DNA of 46,921 bases. Source: a virus. This document shows, piece after piece, positions 8,692 to 15,817 of this stretch. The translations under genes were made by a program, and so were the position numbers. Positions within the stretch are counted from its first letter, which is position 1. Each line of letters begins with the position of its first letter. The notes beneath the pieces are model-generated. The model saw nothing but the letters and a program-made list of their open reading frames with translations, ran no database searches and was not told the origin of the DNA. Location: positions 1 to 46,921 of the IMG/VR virus record IMGVR_UViG_3300044699_000008. One strand, 5' to 3'.

Positions 8692-9059
8692 TATGCGGCT
8701 CGCTTTCTCGCTCGTTGTCGCTTCACATTATGCTGGACTAAAGGTCTAACCCTTTTACCGTGGGTAATTCGGGCTGCCTTATTCTCCGCTCCACGTAAAC
8801 CTTTCTTTCTCACAGATTTACGCACTCCCCTATTTACGGTAGCTCTTTCGCTACCGTGATAGGACACTCCCGCTAGACCCGTGCCAATAGCTACGCCGGT
8901 CAACACCGCAACTTTGACTCGTCTACGATTACGTTGCTTTCGCGCATAGTTACGGGATTGAGGGCGGGAACCCCGTGCCTTGCGTTTTCTTGCGGAAGCC
9001 TGTTGAGCTTTACGCAACGCAGCACGTCTAGCGGGAGTGAGACGATAAGCGCGAGCCAT
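8691..9059 (-). CDS. Lys/Arg-rich protein C with TPARRAAL module
   Basis: 122 residues from the ATG at 9059 (MARAYRLTPARRAALRKAQQ), which follows the previous stop by one base. After the module come basic stretches and one hydrophobic Gly-rich segment at about residues 47-66 (VAVLTGVAIGTGLAGVSY) that could be a membrane helix, then a further basic tail ending RQRARKRAA. A 15-residue longer form is possible but would overlap protein D more. Combination of a polycation and a membrane-like helix is shared with protein A. Function unknown. Confidence 0.75.
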   Translation of the reverse strand: MARAYRLTPARRAALRKAQQASARKRKARGSRPQSRNYARKQRNRRRVKVAVLTGVAIGTGLAGVSYHGSERATVNRGVRKSVRKKGLRGAENKAARITHGKRVRPLVQHNVKRQRARKRAA

Positions 9060-9060
9060 T

Positions 9061-9429
9061 TCAACGGCGCTTTCTCGCTTTGCGCCTCTTATGAACTGCG
9101 CCACGGGCTTTCGATCCGAGATATACGGCAGGGCTTGCCGTATAAACAGTAAGTGCCTTTTGAGTCTTACTGGTTTTCTTGGACCGCATTACCGTATTGA
9201 TATTCTTGTGATAGCTTCCCGGTCCCCTAGCCATTGCTTTACCAGTAGAAGCCTTAAAAGCTTTTCTCCTAGCTTGTGTACGCAAAGACTTATTCGCCTT
9301 GCGCTTTGGTCCGGTAGTCCTGGCCCTCGTTGCTACCTTGCCACGAAATCCCTTACGGCGTTTCCTAGCCGAAGCGATTTGCGCTTTTCTGAGCGCAGCC
9401 CTTCGGGCTGGTGTCATCCGATAAGCCAT
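9061..9429 (-). CDS. Lys/Arg-rich protein D with TPARRAAL module
   Basis: Intact, 122 residues, starting MAYRMTPARRAALRKAQIAS. The module is followed by a long stretch in which Lys and Arg make up well over a third of residues, with ASTGKAMARGPGSYHKNIN and TVYTASPAVYLG as the only less basic parts. It is the first of the four paralogues to be transcribed. High positive charge and small size suggest binding of packaged DNA or RNA, as protamine-like proteins do; this is inference. Confidence 0.78.
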   Translation of the reverse strand: MAYRMTPARRAALRKAQIASARKRRKGFRGKVATRARTTGPKRKANKSLRTQARRKAFKASTGKAMARGPGSYHKNINTVMRSKKTSKTQKALTVYTASPAVYLGSKARGAVHKRRKARKRR

Positions 9430-9447
9430 GACAGTTTTACCTTTCTA

Positions 9448-9603
9448 TTAATACCACCGTGCTCGACCACCAACGGGGCGACCAGCAGATCCGAGAATCC
9501 AAAAGATCGCTCCAATGACGATGAGAATTACCCCTATCGTTGTGAGAATACTGATTCCCAATACGAGTCCGAGAATCAAAAGGACTAAGCCTAGAACAAT
9601 CAT
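9448..9603 (-). CDS. Small membrane protein, DUF6131-like
   Basis: 51 residues: MIVLGLVLLILGLVLGISIL, a short turn, then TIGVILIVIGAIFWILGS and a basic tail GRPVGGRARWY. Two membrane helices and the GRxVGGRxxxY end match small hydrophobic actinobacterial proteins of the DUF6131 type. It overlaps the preceding one-helix peptide by ATGA. Function of the family is unknown; a holin-like or envelope role is possible because both are tiny membrane proteins, but nothing else of lysis is nearby. Confidence 0.78.
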   Translation of the reverse strand: MIVLGLVLLILGLVLGISILTTIGVILIVIGAIFWILGSAGRPVGGRARWY

Positions 9604-9695
9604 CGCGGATACCTCCGCGCTAGGACCAGGCCCGTCATGATTACGTCGATGATGAGCAAAACCAAAAGAATCCAGTGCAGAGTATCGCCTACCAT
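9600..9695 (-). CDS. 31-residue single-helix membrane peptide
   Basis: MVGDTLHWILLVLLIIDVIM followed by TGLVLARRYPR: one membrane helix with a basic end, N-terminus probably outside. The ATG overlaps the preceding stop (TAATG) and its own stop overlaps the DUF6131-like gene (ATGA), which argues that it is a real translated frame and coupled to both neighbours. It could form a complex with the DUF6131-like protein. Confidence 0.65.
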   Translation of the reverse strand: MVGDTLHWILLVLLIIDVIMTGLVLARRYPR

Positions 9696-9886
9696 TATTT
9701 TCTACCTCTCGTTCTCTTTCCCCGACCCTTTTTCTTAGGCAATCTTCTATACCTAACTTTCGGTCCACCAGGCGTCTTGTGTGCCCAACGGTGAGCAAAA
9801 GTCTGTTTCGTAGCGAAAGCCCAACGCCATTGTGCCTTGCTACGAAACGGTGCTTTTCCTCCCTTATGCCCCTTTCTCTTTGGCAA
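9695..9886 (-). CDS. Basic protein with SKAQxRWAFA motif
   Basis: 63 residues starting at a TTG (MPKRKGHKGGKAPFRSKAQW) six bases after a GGAG ribosome site, which decides the start. The motif FRSKAQWRWAFA, then WAHKTPGG and YRRLPKKK, is found in a widespread class of tiny phage proteins encoded near head genes (typically MPFKSKAQ.R..FA...A..WA..T). The end is KKKGRGKRTRGRK. Function not known; the charge suggests contact with DNA. Confidence 0.72.
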   Translation of the reverse strand: MPKRKGHKGGKAPFRSKAQWRWAFATKQTFAHRWAHKTPGGPKVRYRRLPKKKGRGKRTRGRK

Positions 9887-9889
9887 TTG

Positions 9890-10108
9890 TTACTCCGGTG
9901 GCAAATCCCCTGGAAGTGTGTTGTCCACTACTGGCTCTGCGGGAGGCGTATGCAATCCCTTGAGATTGTTCAAATCCTCCATGATCGGAGCCAGATCTGC
10001 TGCCGGAAGATTCAAATCATTGAGCTTCTGCTCAATTGCCGCAGTCGATTCGTCCAAAGACTGGTCGATTGCGTCCAGATCTTCCTGAAGTACCTTCACA
10101 TAACCCAT
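9890..10108 (-). CDS. Acidic coiled-coil protein, copy 1
   Basis: 72 residues, MGYVKVLQEDLDAIDQSLDE, then IEQKLNDLNLPAADLAPIME and an acidic Pro-rich tail. A helical hairpin seems likely. It is a clear relative of the next gene upstream (10118-10285): both have a DxDAxxxxLD...IEQKxxxLxxPxxDLxPIxEDL plan. The two lie in tandem, so they arose by duplication. Function unknown; small helical proteins of this type could trim the portal or plug region. Confidence 0.7.
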   Translation of the reverse strand: MGYVKVLQEDLDAIDQSLDESTAAIEQKLNDLNLPAADLAPIMEDLNNLKGLHTPPAEPVVDNTLPGDLPPE

Positions 10109-10117
10109 TACATTTCC

Positions 10118-10285
10118 TTACTCGATTGGTTTCCCTAGATTTTGAACGTTTTGTAGATCCTCTTTAATTGGTGATAGATCCCCTTCCGGTATTGCCAATG
10201 CGTCTATCTTCTGTTCTATCCGTTCCAATGTCTTCGGAACGTCAAGCAATGCGTCGATATCGTGGAAAAGCTGCATTAACCCCAT
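10118..10285 (-). CDS. Coiled-coil protein, copy 2
   Basis: 55 residues: MGLMQLFHDIDALLDVPKTL, IEQKIDALAIPEGDLSPIKE, ending NLGKPIE. Parallel in sequence to the 72-residue neighbour (same spacing of DIDALL, IEQK and DLSPIKEDL). The ATG overlaps the stop of the preceding basic gene (TAATG). Function unknown. Confidence 0.68.
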   Translation of the reverse strand: MGLMQLFHDIDALLDVPKTLERIEQKIDALAIPEGDLSPIKEDLQNVQNLGKPIE

Positions 10286-10419
10286 TATTTCCTACCTGCC
10301 CTAATTCGACGGGAAGGGATACCCGGCGTTACTGCTTTGATTCGGTTACCTCGCTTCCCGGCAATTACTTGCGTTCTGATTTTGAATCGCCTAAATACTT
10401 TACTTCCAAAGCTAGCCAT
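10285..10419 (-). CDS. Small basic protein after portal gene
   Basis: 44 residues, MASFGSKVFRRFKIRTQVIA and then a run rich in Arg, Lys and Gly ending RIRAGRK. Linked by TAATG overlaps to the portal before and the coiled-coil gene after, so it belongs to the head operon. Another polycation of this cluster, though without the TPARRAAL module. Confidence 0.62.
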   Translation of the reverse strand: MASFGSKVFRRFKIRTQVIAGKRGNRIKAVTPGIPSRRIRAGRK

Positions 10420-12070
10420 TAGGTCACTCCCAAATCGACGGTTTGGGGTTGCCCATTGCTCTCGGGAGCGCCCAAACCATCACCTTCCGGTGGGAATTCC
10501 TCTTGTGGGGTTTCCCCGCCAGCAGCGGCAAATGGGTCCATAGCGGCAGCCTTAGAGGCTGCCTGAGCCAATAGCATTTCGCTATCTGTTGGGTATTTAT
10601 TGGATCGCCGTTTTCATCTGCCTGCGGTACTTCCAGCCCAATTCAGACAGGGAATCAATTGCCATCGTCAAAAGGATCAAATCGGAAGTGTAAAGCAGAA
10701 GCGTTTCCTGAACCATTGCATCCCGATTAACCGGCATCGGATCATCGAAGATGCACGTAACCATGACACCGTTGGGCTGAATACTTTCATAAGCAGGAAG
10801 CCACATATTTACGATATCGTGGAACATCTGATCTAGGACTTGAATAAATTCAAGCTCTTTTTCTTCATTCTGTGCAATGAGCGGCATAAGCTGTAGTTTA
10901 AGAGATATGCCGGATTCTGCGACCGCCACATCAACCCTGCCAATTGCAACTGCTGGTGTTCCTGAACTTTCACTTAACCCCTTTTCATCCATAAATGTCA
11001 TATGGTCTACATAGGGAGATACGTCAGTTACTCCAGTAACCCTATCGAAATACTGATCTGTGCCTACTTCGACAACCTGTCCTGGTCCCACATTCCAATC
11101 TGCGACCACACCAGGGTTATTGGGATCTTGTGGCGGGATGCATTAGTCTTATACATTCCCAAACCCTGCATAACCAGGTTAAATCTTCGTCGGAAAGCGA
11201 TTGGTTAATGCCGAAGATGAGGGTTTCCAAGCCGACCAATTGCGACATTCCCCACGAACTGTTTTGCGGCGCTGAATTTCGCCACTTATAGACCGGGAGT
11301 TGGGAGATTGGATCGGGTAAGTCTTCAATTTCACGATCATTTTCGGGATGGCGTACTTGCTCCATATCTTCTGGCTTGAGAACGCGATCATCCCATTTAC
11401 TGATCGTCCAGTGAGTGATCTCCGAAGTGACTTTCCCCGTAAAAGAGCCATCCGCCTCATTTTGTGTTTTCCTGAATGTAGTTCGCTTAACGATTTTCTT
11501 ATCGGTATCCGGTTCCCTAAAGTCTGGAACTGTTTCGATAATGTGGCAACCAACTACGCGAGTGGCGTCATTAGGGTCATCAATCAAGAACAATTGGCGT
11601 GGATCTAGTTCATGAATTGCTATCCGCTTTGTTTCTTCCTTATTCGGATCTGCCGTGATATAGAAAACGGCATCGCCACGAACTAATCCCCATCGTTTGT
11701 TAGAAGCAAACTTGGACCGCAATTCCTCGCGCTTAAACCAGTTCTGGAAATAGGTTTCGATAACCTGTCTGCTTCCCTCGTCGGGAGCGGCTTTCGGGTC
11801 ATCCTCGCTAACAGATTCGACAAAGTAATCGAATCCTTTACCAAGGAATCGGTTTGTGGCTTCGACAATCTTTTTACCAGATGGCATATAGATTGGAAGG
11901 GAATCCTCACCGCGCAATACAATCTTGAGAGAGGCATGGTTATTCCAATACAGATCTTCGTAGAGGTTATATGCCATGATTCGCTTCTGATCCATTTCAG
12001 AAACGATATTGCCGTCTGCTGCTCCAAAGAACGGCTCACCGATCTCATACTGTCGGGCGCTGAAGGGCAT
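10419..12070 (-). CDS. Portal protein, frameshifted
   Basis: Starts MPFSARQYEIGEPFFGAADG after a GGGAG ribosome site. The N-terminal 290 residues are intact, with RGDAVFYITADPNKEETKRI, HELDPRQLFLIDDP and THWTISKWDDRVLK; frames change near 11190, 10615 and 10590, the last beside a CC run. Later parts include VSPYVDHMTFMDEKGLSESS, QMFHDIVNMWLPAYESIQPN and the disordered acidic end EFPPEGDGLGAPESNGQP. Total about 545 residues, usual for siphovirus portals. The dodecameric portal is the DNA channel at one vertex and the docking site for terminase. Position between terminase and MuF/scaffold genes fits. Confidence 0.88.
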
Positions 12071-12100
12071 CGCTGACTCCCTTGGTTGGCTCTGATCGTA

Positions 12101-13791
12101 CTAGGTAGAGCGCCACCCTCCACGGGTTTTGGGCAGTGTGACGCTACGAATTCCAGACGGTTCCAGATGAGACGGCACTGAGCCGCCCCAAGCACTCGCG
12201 GTGTCCACGTAGCGGCGTCGGCTACCCATTGAACGGAGGAATCGCGCATGACTCACTCTCGGACCACCACCATATTGAGTAGCCATATCGTGATACTTTC
12301 CTGCCAACAATCGGCCTAATGCTTCGGGAGTGTGATCATCCTTTTTCATCGGCAGATCTTGACGCTTTGTGCTTTGTTCCTCTTTCTTTTCTGGATACGC
12401 ATAGTCTGCGAATTCTTAGCGCAATACGTGCATGAGGTATTGAATAGCAATTGAGGTCTACGCAAATCCTGTACGGGAGGATCAGACTTCCATCGTTCCT
12501 GATTCGCTACCGTATCGCTTACCTTATTGCGTAAAGCTAAACGAATCAGATCCAATCTGTTATTCAGTTCCCCGCCTGTATGTGGCTTAGCTCTAATTCG
12601 CTTTCCGTATCTATTGAATATTGTCGTAAGCACCTTTGTATCCCCTGGCGATGCAGGGTCGGGATAGAATTCATGGCATTCGTCAGGACATAATCCGCGG
12701 CGTAATACCTCATGGGCGAATTCATCAGGGGCGAGGTTCTCCATATAAAGTTCTTCAAGAACGTTGATTTCGCCCACGGTCCAATTTGGATAAGTAGCCA
12801 GACATTTGGATTAGCGAATCCATAGTCCACAGCTGCGACCGTTTCCCACGATGGGTCAAATGTGAGCCTGCGAACATGGACCTCATCATCAAATTCCTTG
12901 AATACCTTTCCAACGAAGTCTGTGAATTCAGCCGCGATTTCTTGCTGGAAAGCGGGATTGTGAGGTCATTGGCTAACTGCGCTATCTCATAATCTATTGT
13001 GAGTTTGTATTCCCTAATGATTTCAAATGCGGTAGCAGATCTGTTTTGATCCATCATATGAACTAATGTCTTCACATCGAAATCATTCGTAGGCGTTTTG
13101 TAAACGTAGTTATTACGCCATGCTGGTCCCCGATACCCAAACCATTCTGGATTAGATTCGGGTAATGCTTTCATGAATAGTTTGTGAAACAATTCTTGCC
13201 TTGCGGAGTGGTCTGAATAACGCCCATCCCGTGAAGTCAGACAGCGTAGGACGAATCATCTCCAGCCATATGCGCTCTTTCTGCCTGGCAGCCTCGCACA
13301 TGATTACGCCGATAGACCCTCACCAACCAATCTATCTGGATACTGCGTTGATTTCGCAGTGAATATGAAAGCACCATCCCATAGGGAAACTGTCATATCC
13401 CAGTAGCAAGCGAGTAATAAGTACCCGGTTTATCGAAAGGCATTTCCTAAGCGTTTACACTGATTGTAAAAGACTCGGAATTCCTTTTCACTATCTGAAT
13501 AGGCAGGGCCAACCGCCCAGAATTCTTCTACGCTTTCCACTCTGATTTAAGGGTAGTCGCTAATCCCTTGGTACATGAAAGCTTCTGGTATTAGCTCATT
13601 ACCACCAATGCGAGACTTACCGAATCGACGCCCAGCGCATAAACGCTTTGAATCTAGCTTCCGCTTCGCATACGCGACATTGCCCTTGATGCGGATTGAA
13701 GATTAAAGGGGATCTTGGGGGATCGGCATTGTTCATCCCCATCGCCCAAATCAAAATTAAATACGTCCCATTTATTTAGTGCTAACGTCAT
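12101..13791 (-). CDS. terL: Terminase large subunit, many frameshifts
   Basis: At least eight frame changes must be joined between the ATG at 13791 (MTLALNKWDVFNFDLGDGDE) and the TAG at 12101; the product is about 560 residues. Readable motifs: Walker A AGRRFGKSRIGGNE, Walker B GVIMCEAA, the coupling motif TTPQGKN, and the RNase H-like nuclease start VAAVDYGFANPNVWLLIQIG with later GELNNRLDLIRLAL and PMKKDDHTPEALGRLLAGKY. These show a packaging ATPase plus nuclease that cuts concatemers and drives DNA into the head. In one frame the last 82 residues look like a separate gene, but PMKKDDHxPEALGR is the usual terminase ending. Confidence 0.9.
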
Positions 13792-13933
13792 GATTCAAAC
13801 CGTAGTTATTCTCTGCTGCTTCACGACTAGAGAATCCCTCGCTTGATGCATCAATGACTTTCCAATTGGCAGCCCTAACCCGCCAACGCCATTCGCCGTT
13901 TTCTGTTGTGTAATACTCTGGAATTGCGCTCAT
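13772..13933 (-). CDS. DUF1508 (YegP-like) protein
   Basis: 53 residues, MSAIPEYYTTENGEWRWRVR, AANWKVIDASSEGFSSREAA, ENNYG. The YTxxxGEWRWRxxAANxxxIxxSSEGFSS pattern is that of one DUF1508/YegP repeat, a small beta-beta-alpha fold of unknown role. A GTG nine bases upstream (13942) with a nearer GGAG site is an alternative start. It overlaps the terminase start by about 20 bases. Confidence 0.78.
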   Translation of the reverse strand: MSAIPEYYTTENGEWRWRVRAANWKVIDASSEGFSSREAAENNYGLNHDVSTK

Positions 13934-14059
13934 TCGTACCACAGATCCTCTCCCGCTGTTGTGGTGATTATGGTCAGGGAATTGCCAATCACCACAATCA
14001 ACGGCCTGTGCATTTCCTATCGTAACCCAGATGGGAAACGAAACTGAATTGCACAATGC

Positions 14060-14316
14060 TTAGGGAGCGCCCAAAGTGGAATCGAGATCCGTTGGATTGA
14101 AAGTTCCGGCTGGCACATTGGTAGAGCCGCTGGCTTTCTTTCCGAAAACGGTAGGTGCTTTCACATTGGGACCGAAAGCCTTTTAGTTGCTTTCGTAGTC
14201 GGCTGATTTGCGGCCAACTGTGCAAAAGCTCGCCGGTCTGATTCATCCACTACGCGGGGAATTGGGCGGGTTGCTCCCTTGCCGTCGTACATCTTGTGCA
14301 TGTTGGGCTTTGGCAT
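14060..14316 (-). CDS. Small packaging-region protein, frameshifted
   Basis: Starts MPKPNMHKMYDGKGATRPIP at 14316; the frame changes near 14181 (base lost in AAAAGG) into KAFGPNVKAPTVFGKKASGS and ends TFNPTDLDSTLGAP at 14060. About 85 residues, low complexity, basic in the middle. It lies between the small and large terminase genes. No domain recognised. Confidence 0.6.
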
Positions 14317-14332
14317 AGCACTACCTTCCTGG

Positions 14333-14413
14333 TCAGTCCTCTATGTCACTGTACTCGTTACGCTGCGCTCGCAAGGCTAAACGCGCCTTGAGATGAGCCG
14401 GGTTCTTCCTCAT
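14333..14413 (-). CDS. Possible 26-residue peptide
   Basis: MRKNPAHLKARLALRAQRNE followed by YSDIED, after a GGAGAGG ribosome-like site. Another frame begins slightly upstream with a GTG (VKLPALTEHGEDEEEPG), so this may be the end of one frameshifted gene. Weak support. Confidence 0.35.
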   Translation of the reverse strand: MRKNPAHLKARLALRAQRNEYSDIED

Positions 14414-14450
14414 CCTCTCCGTGCTCTGTGAGAGCCGGTAATTTCACTCT

Positions 14451-14892
14451 CTATTGGACCGACGTAATCCTGTCGAAAACTCTTTCAAACGGCTTAGCAG
14501 AGACTTCGATTTCCATACTGGATTTCACACCTAACCCGCCACGATCCAGTGCGTCTCGGATCGCAGCGAGCCTCACCGCCTTCTGGTATGGAAGTGTCGG
14601 CTGCCATCTCCAAAAGAAAGCGAGCGTTCTTTTCAGTCGCTTCCTCTAGTCTTTGTTTCGCTCTCATCTTGACTTGCGGAGCGCGACCACCGTGGGTTTG
14701 ACAAACAGATGTGCCGTTCATCGCAGCGTGTTTGCATTGCTTCCCGTTACGCCTATGCGCTACGCATCTCTTAATCCCAGAATCTTTGCGAACCTCCCAC
14801 CATGATTCTGAGTATTTAACGATGCGTTGATTTGATGTTAGGTCTTCCTCGTCTACAGGCCCAACATTATCCAAAGAGAAATCAATACTCAC
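14451..14892 (-). CDS. terS: Terminase small subunit, frameshifted
   Basis: GTG start, MSIDFSLDNVGPVDEEDLTS. A zinc-finger-like segment lies at about residues 43-69 (RCVAHRRNGKQCKHAAMNGT, then CQTHGGRAPQVK), followed by helices (AKQRLEEATEKNARFLLEM). Near 14575 the frame changes into KAVRLAAIRDALDRGGLGVK and ends SAKPFERVFDRITSVQ at 14451, about 147 residues. The C-x2-H...C...C-x2-HGG-x-APQV pattern followed by a helical oligomerisation part is seen in small terminases of mycobacteriophage-like viruses. It recognises the packaging site and feeds DNA to the large subunit. Confidence 0.75.
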
Positions 14893-15277
14893 TATCTTGC
14901 CAATTCCCTCTGAGTTTTACCTTCCTAATTAAGCTTCCCGAATCACTCCAGTACGAATCGGATGCTGCGGAGGATTCCCTGAAGGACGTTGCGCCGGTTT
15001 CTTGCACAAGCTTGGTGCGGGTCCAAATGCATCTGGATTCCCCTCCACAAAGAACAAATCGTTCTCGCCTTCCTGCAATGCCCCACCGGATGCCGCGTCC
15101 GTATAATCTGTACGGCGATCCGCTGTCCATTCTCATCCATTCCATGTTCTTGTCTTCTAGAGTCGCGAACGGGAGTTTCCGAAAAGTTTGATAATCGGAA
15201 TCTGGATGCGGCACCATTCCAGATCCGTGATCGAATTCGCTTCGCCCAACTTTGGTGTTGCGTAGTGGCTGGCTCAT
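14882..15277 (-). CDS. Unknown protein before small terminase
   Basis: Starts MSQPLRNTKVGRSEFDHGSG and reads on as FRKLPFATLEDKNMEWMRMD and YRLYGRGIRWGIAGRRERFV. 131 residues if the frame is intact. The last 45 residues (ESSAASDSYWSDSGSLI...) are low in complexity and may be a frameshift product, since an alternative frame offers GILRSIRFVLE. No family recognised. It overlaps the small terminase start by 11 bases. Confidence 0.5.
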   Translation of the reverse strand: MSQPLRNTKVGRSEFDHGSGMVPHPDSDYQTFRKLPFATLEDKNMEWMRMDSGSPYRLYGRGIRWGIAGRRERFVLCGGESRCIWTRTKLVQETGATSFRESSAASDSYWSDSGSLIRKVKLRGNWQDSEY

Positions 15278-15291
15278 GGCCTGATCCTACC

Positions 15292-15510
15292 TCACCTAGC
15301 CCGCCAGAGCGGAGGAAGCTCATGGTCTGTGGCTGCCTGGATGAGAGCCGTGCCGACTGCTCTCGCGATACTTGGCGTTCCAACTTCCTCGCCATCCAAA
15401 TAGATTTCAACAAAACCGTCATTGTATTTACGAATGACAACACGGTTTGATACTTCAGATTTAATTTCTTCATAGTTTTTCTTGTCCAGATCGAATTTGA
15501 ATTCTTCCAT
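15292..15510 (-). CDS. Small acidic protein, first gene of the late block
   Basis: 72 residues: MEEFKFDLDKKNYEEIKSEV, VVIRKYNDGFVEIYLDGEEV, GTPSIARAVGTALIQAATDH. A beta-rich centre and a C-terminal helix. It is the first gene after the AT-rich gap at 15511-15817, so it is probably the first gene of the packaging/head transcript. Function unknown. Confidence 0.75.
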   Translation of the reverse strand: MEEFKFDLDKKNYEEIKSEVSNRVVIRKYNDGFVEIYLDGEEVGTPSIARAVGTALIQAATDHELPPLWRAR

Positions 15511-15817
15511 TGGAATCTTTCCTTAGCCTTGCTAGCTTAGCAACTTGTGGTTTCCTGAAAACCTGCCCTGACCTGCGATTTCCTCGTTTTAGTCATTAGT
15601 AACTTGTCTTTTCGTTCGGTGCCTACATGTAAACACTTTCGCGTACACACGTACTACTACATGTAGTACATCCTATTACCTCTCCTACATATATAAACCT
15701 CCAATTTTTAATTACTAGTAGTTACTAAGTTACTAAATATGTCTCTGACCTGCACTGTTTCAAGATCAAACCACCTCCCGAGCAATGACTAACAAGTTAC
15801 TACTCATTGCTTTCAGT
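15511..15817 (-). promoter_or_regulatory. AT-rich gap with AGTTACTA iterons; candidate origin or late promoter
   Basis: No gene in either strand across about 307 bases. The octamer AGTTACTA occurs in tandem at 15720-15727 and 15728-15735, again at 15795-15802, and inverted (TAGTAACTT) at 15597-15605. The flanking copies extend into an inverted pair, with AGTCAT/ATGACT on the outside. The middle is AT-rich, with a TATATAAA-like run near 15690 and a perfect 14-base palindrome at 15655-15668. It lies between the end of the primase-helicase gene and the late genes. Iterons beside a primase gene suggest an origin; regulator sites for the late promoter are an equal possibility. Confidence 0.5.
15655..15668. 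repeat. 14-base perfect palindrome
   Basis: TACTACATGTAGTA reads the same on both strands; a related TACATGTA core also occurs at 15624-15631. Paired palindromic cores 30 bases apart look like operator sites for a dimeric regulator. Confidence 0.55.

Noticed and set aside
7148-9429. Homing endonucleases with NUMOD-type repeats
   Set aside because: The ARRAALRKAQ helix recalls NUMOD3-like text, but no GIY-YIG, HNH or LAGLIDADG motif exists in any of the four proteins.
12101-12349. A separate 82-residue gene between terminase and portal
   Set aside because: Its start MKKDDHTPEALGR is the usual C-terminal text of actinophage large terminases; one lost base near 12375 joins it to the upstream frame.
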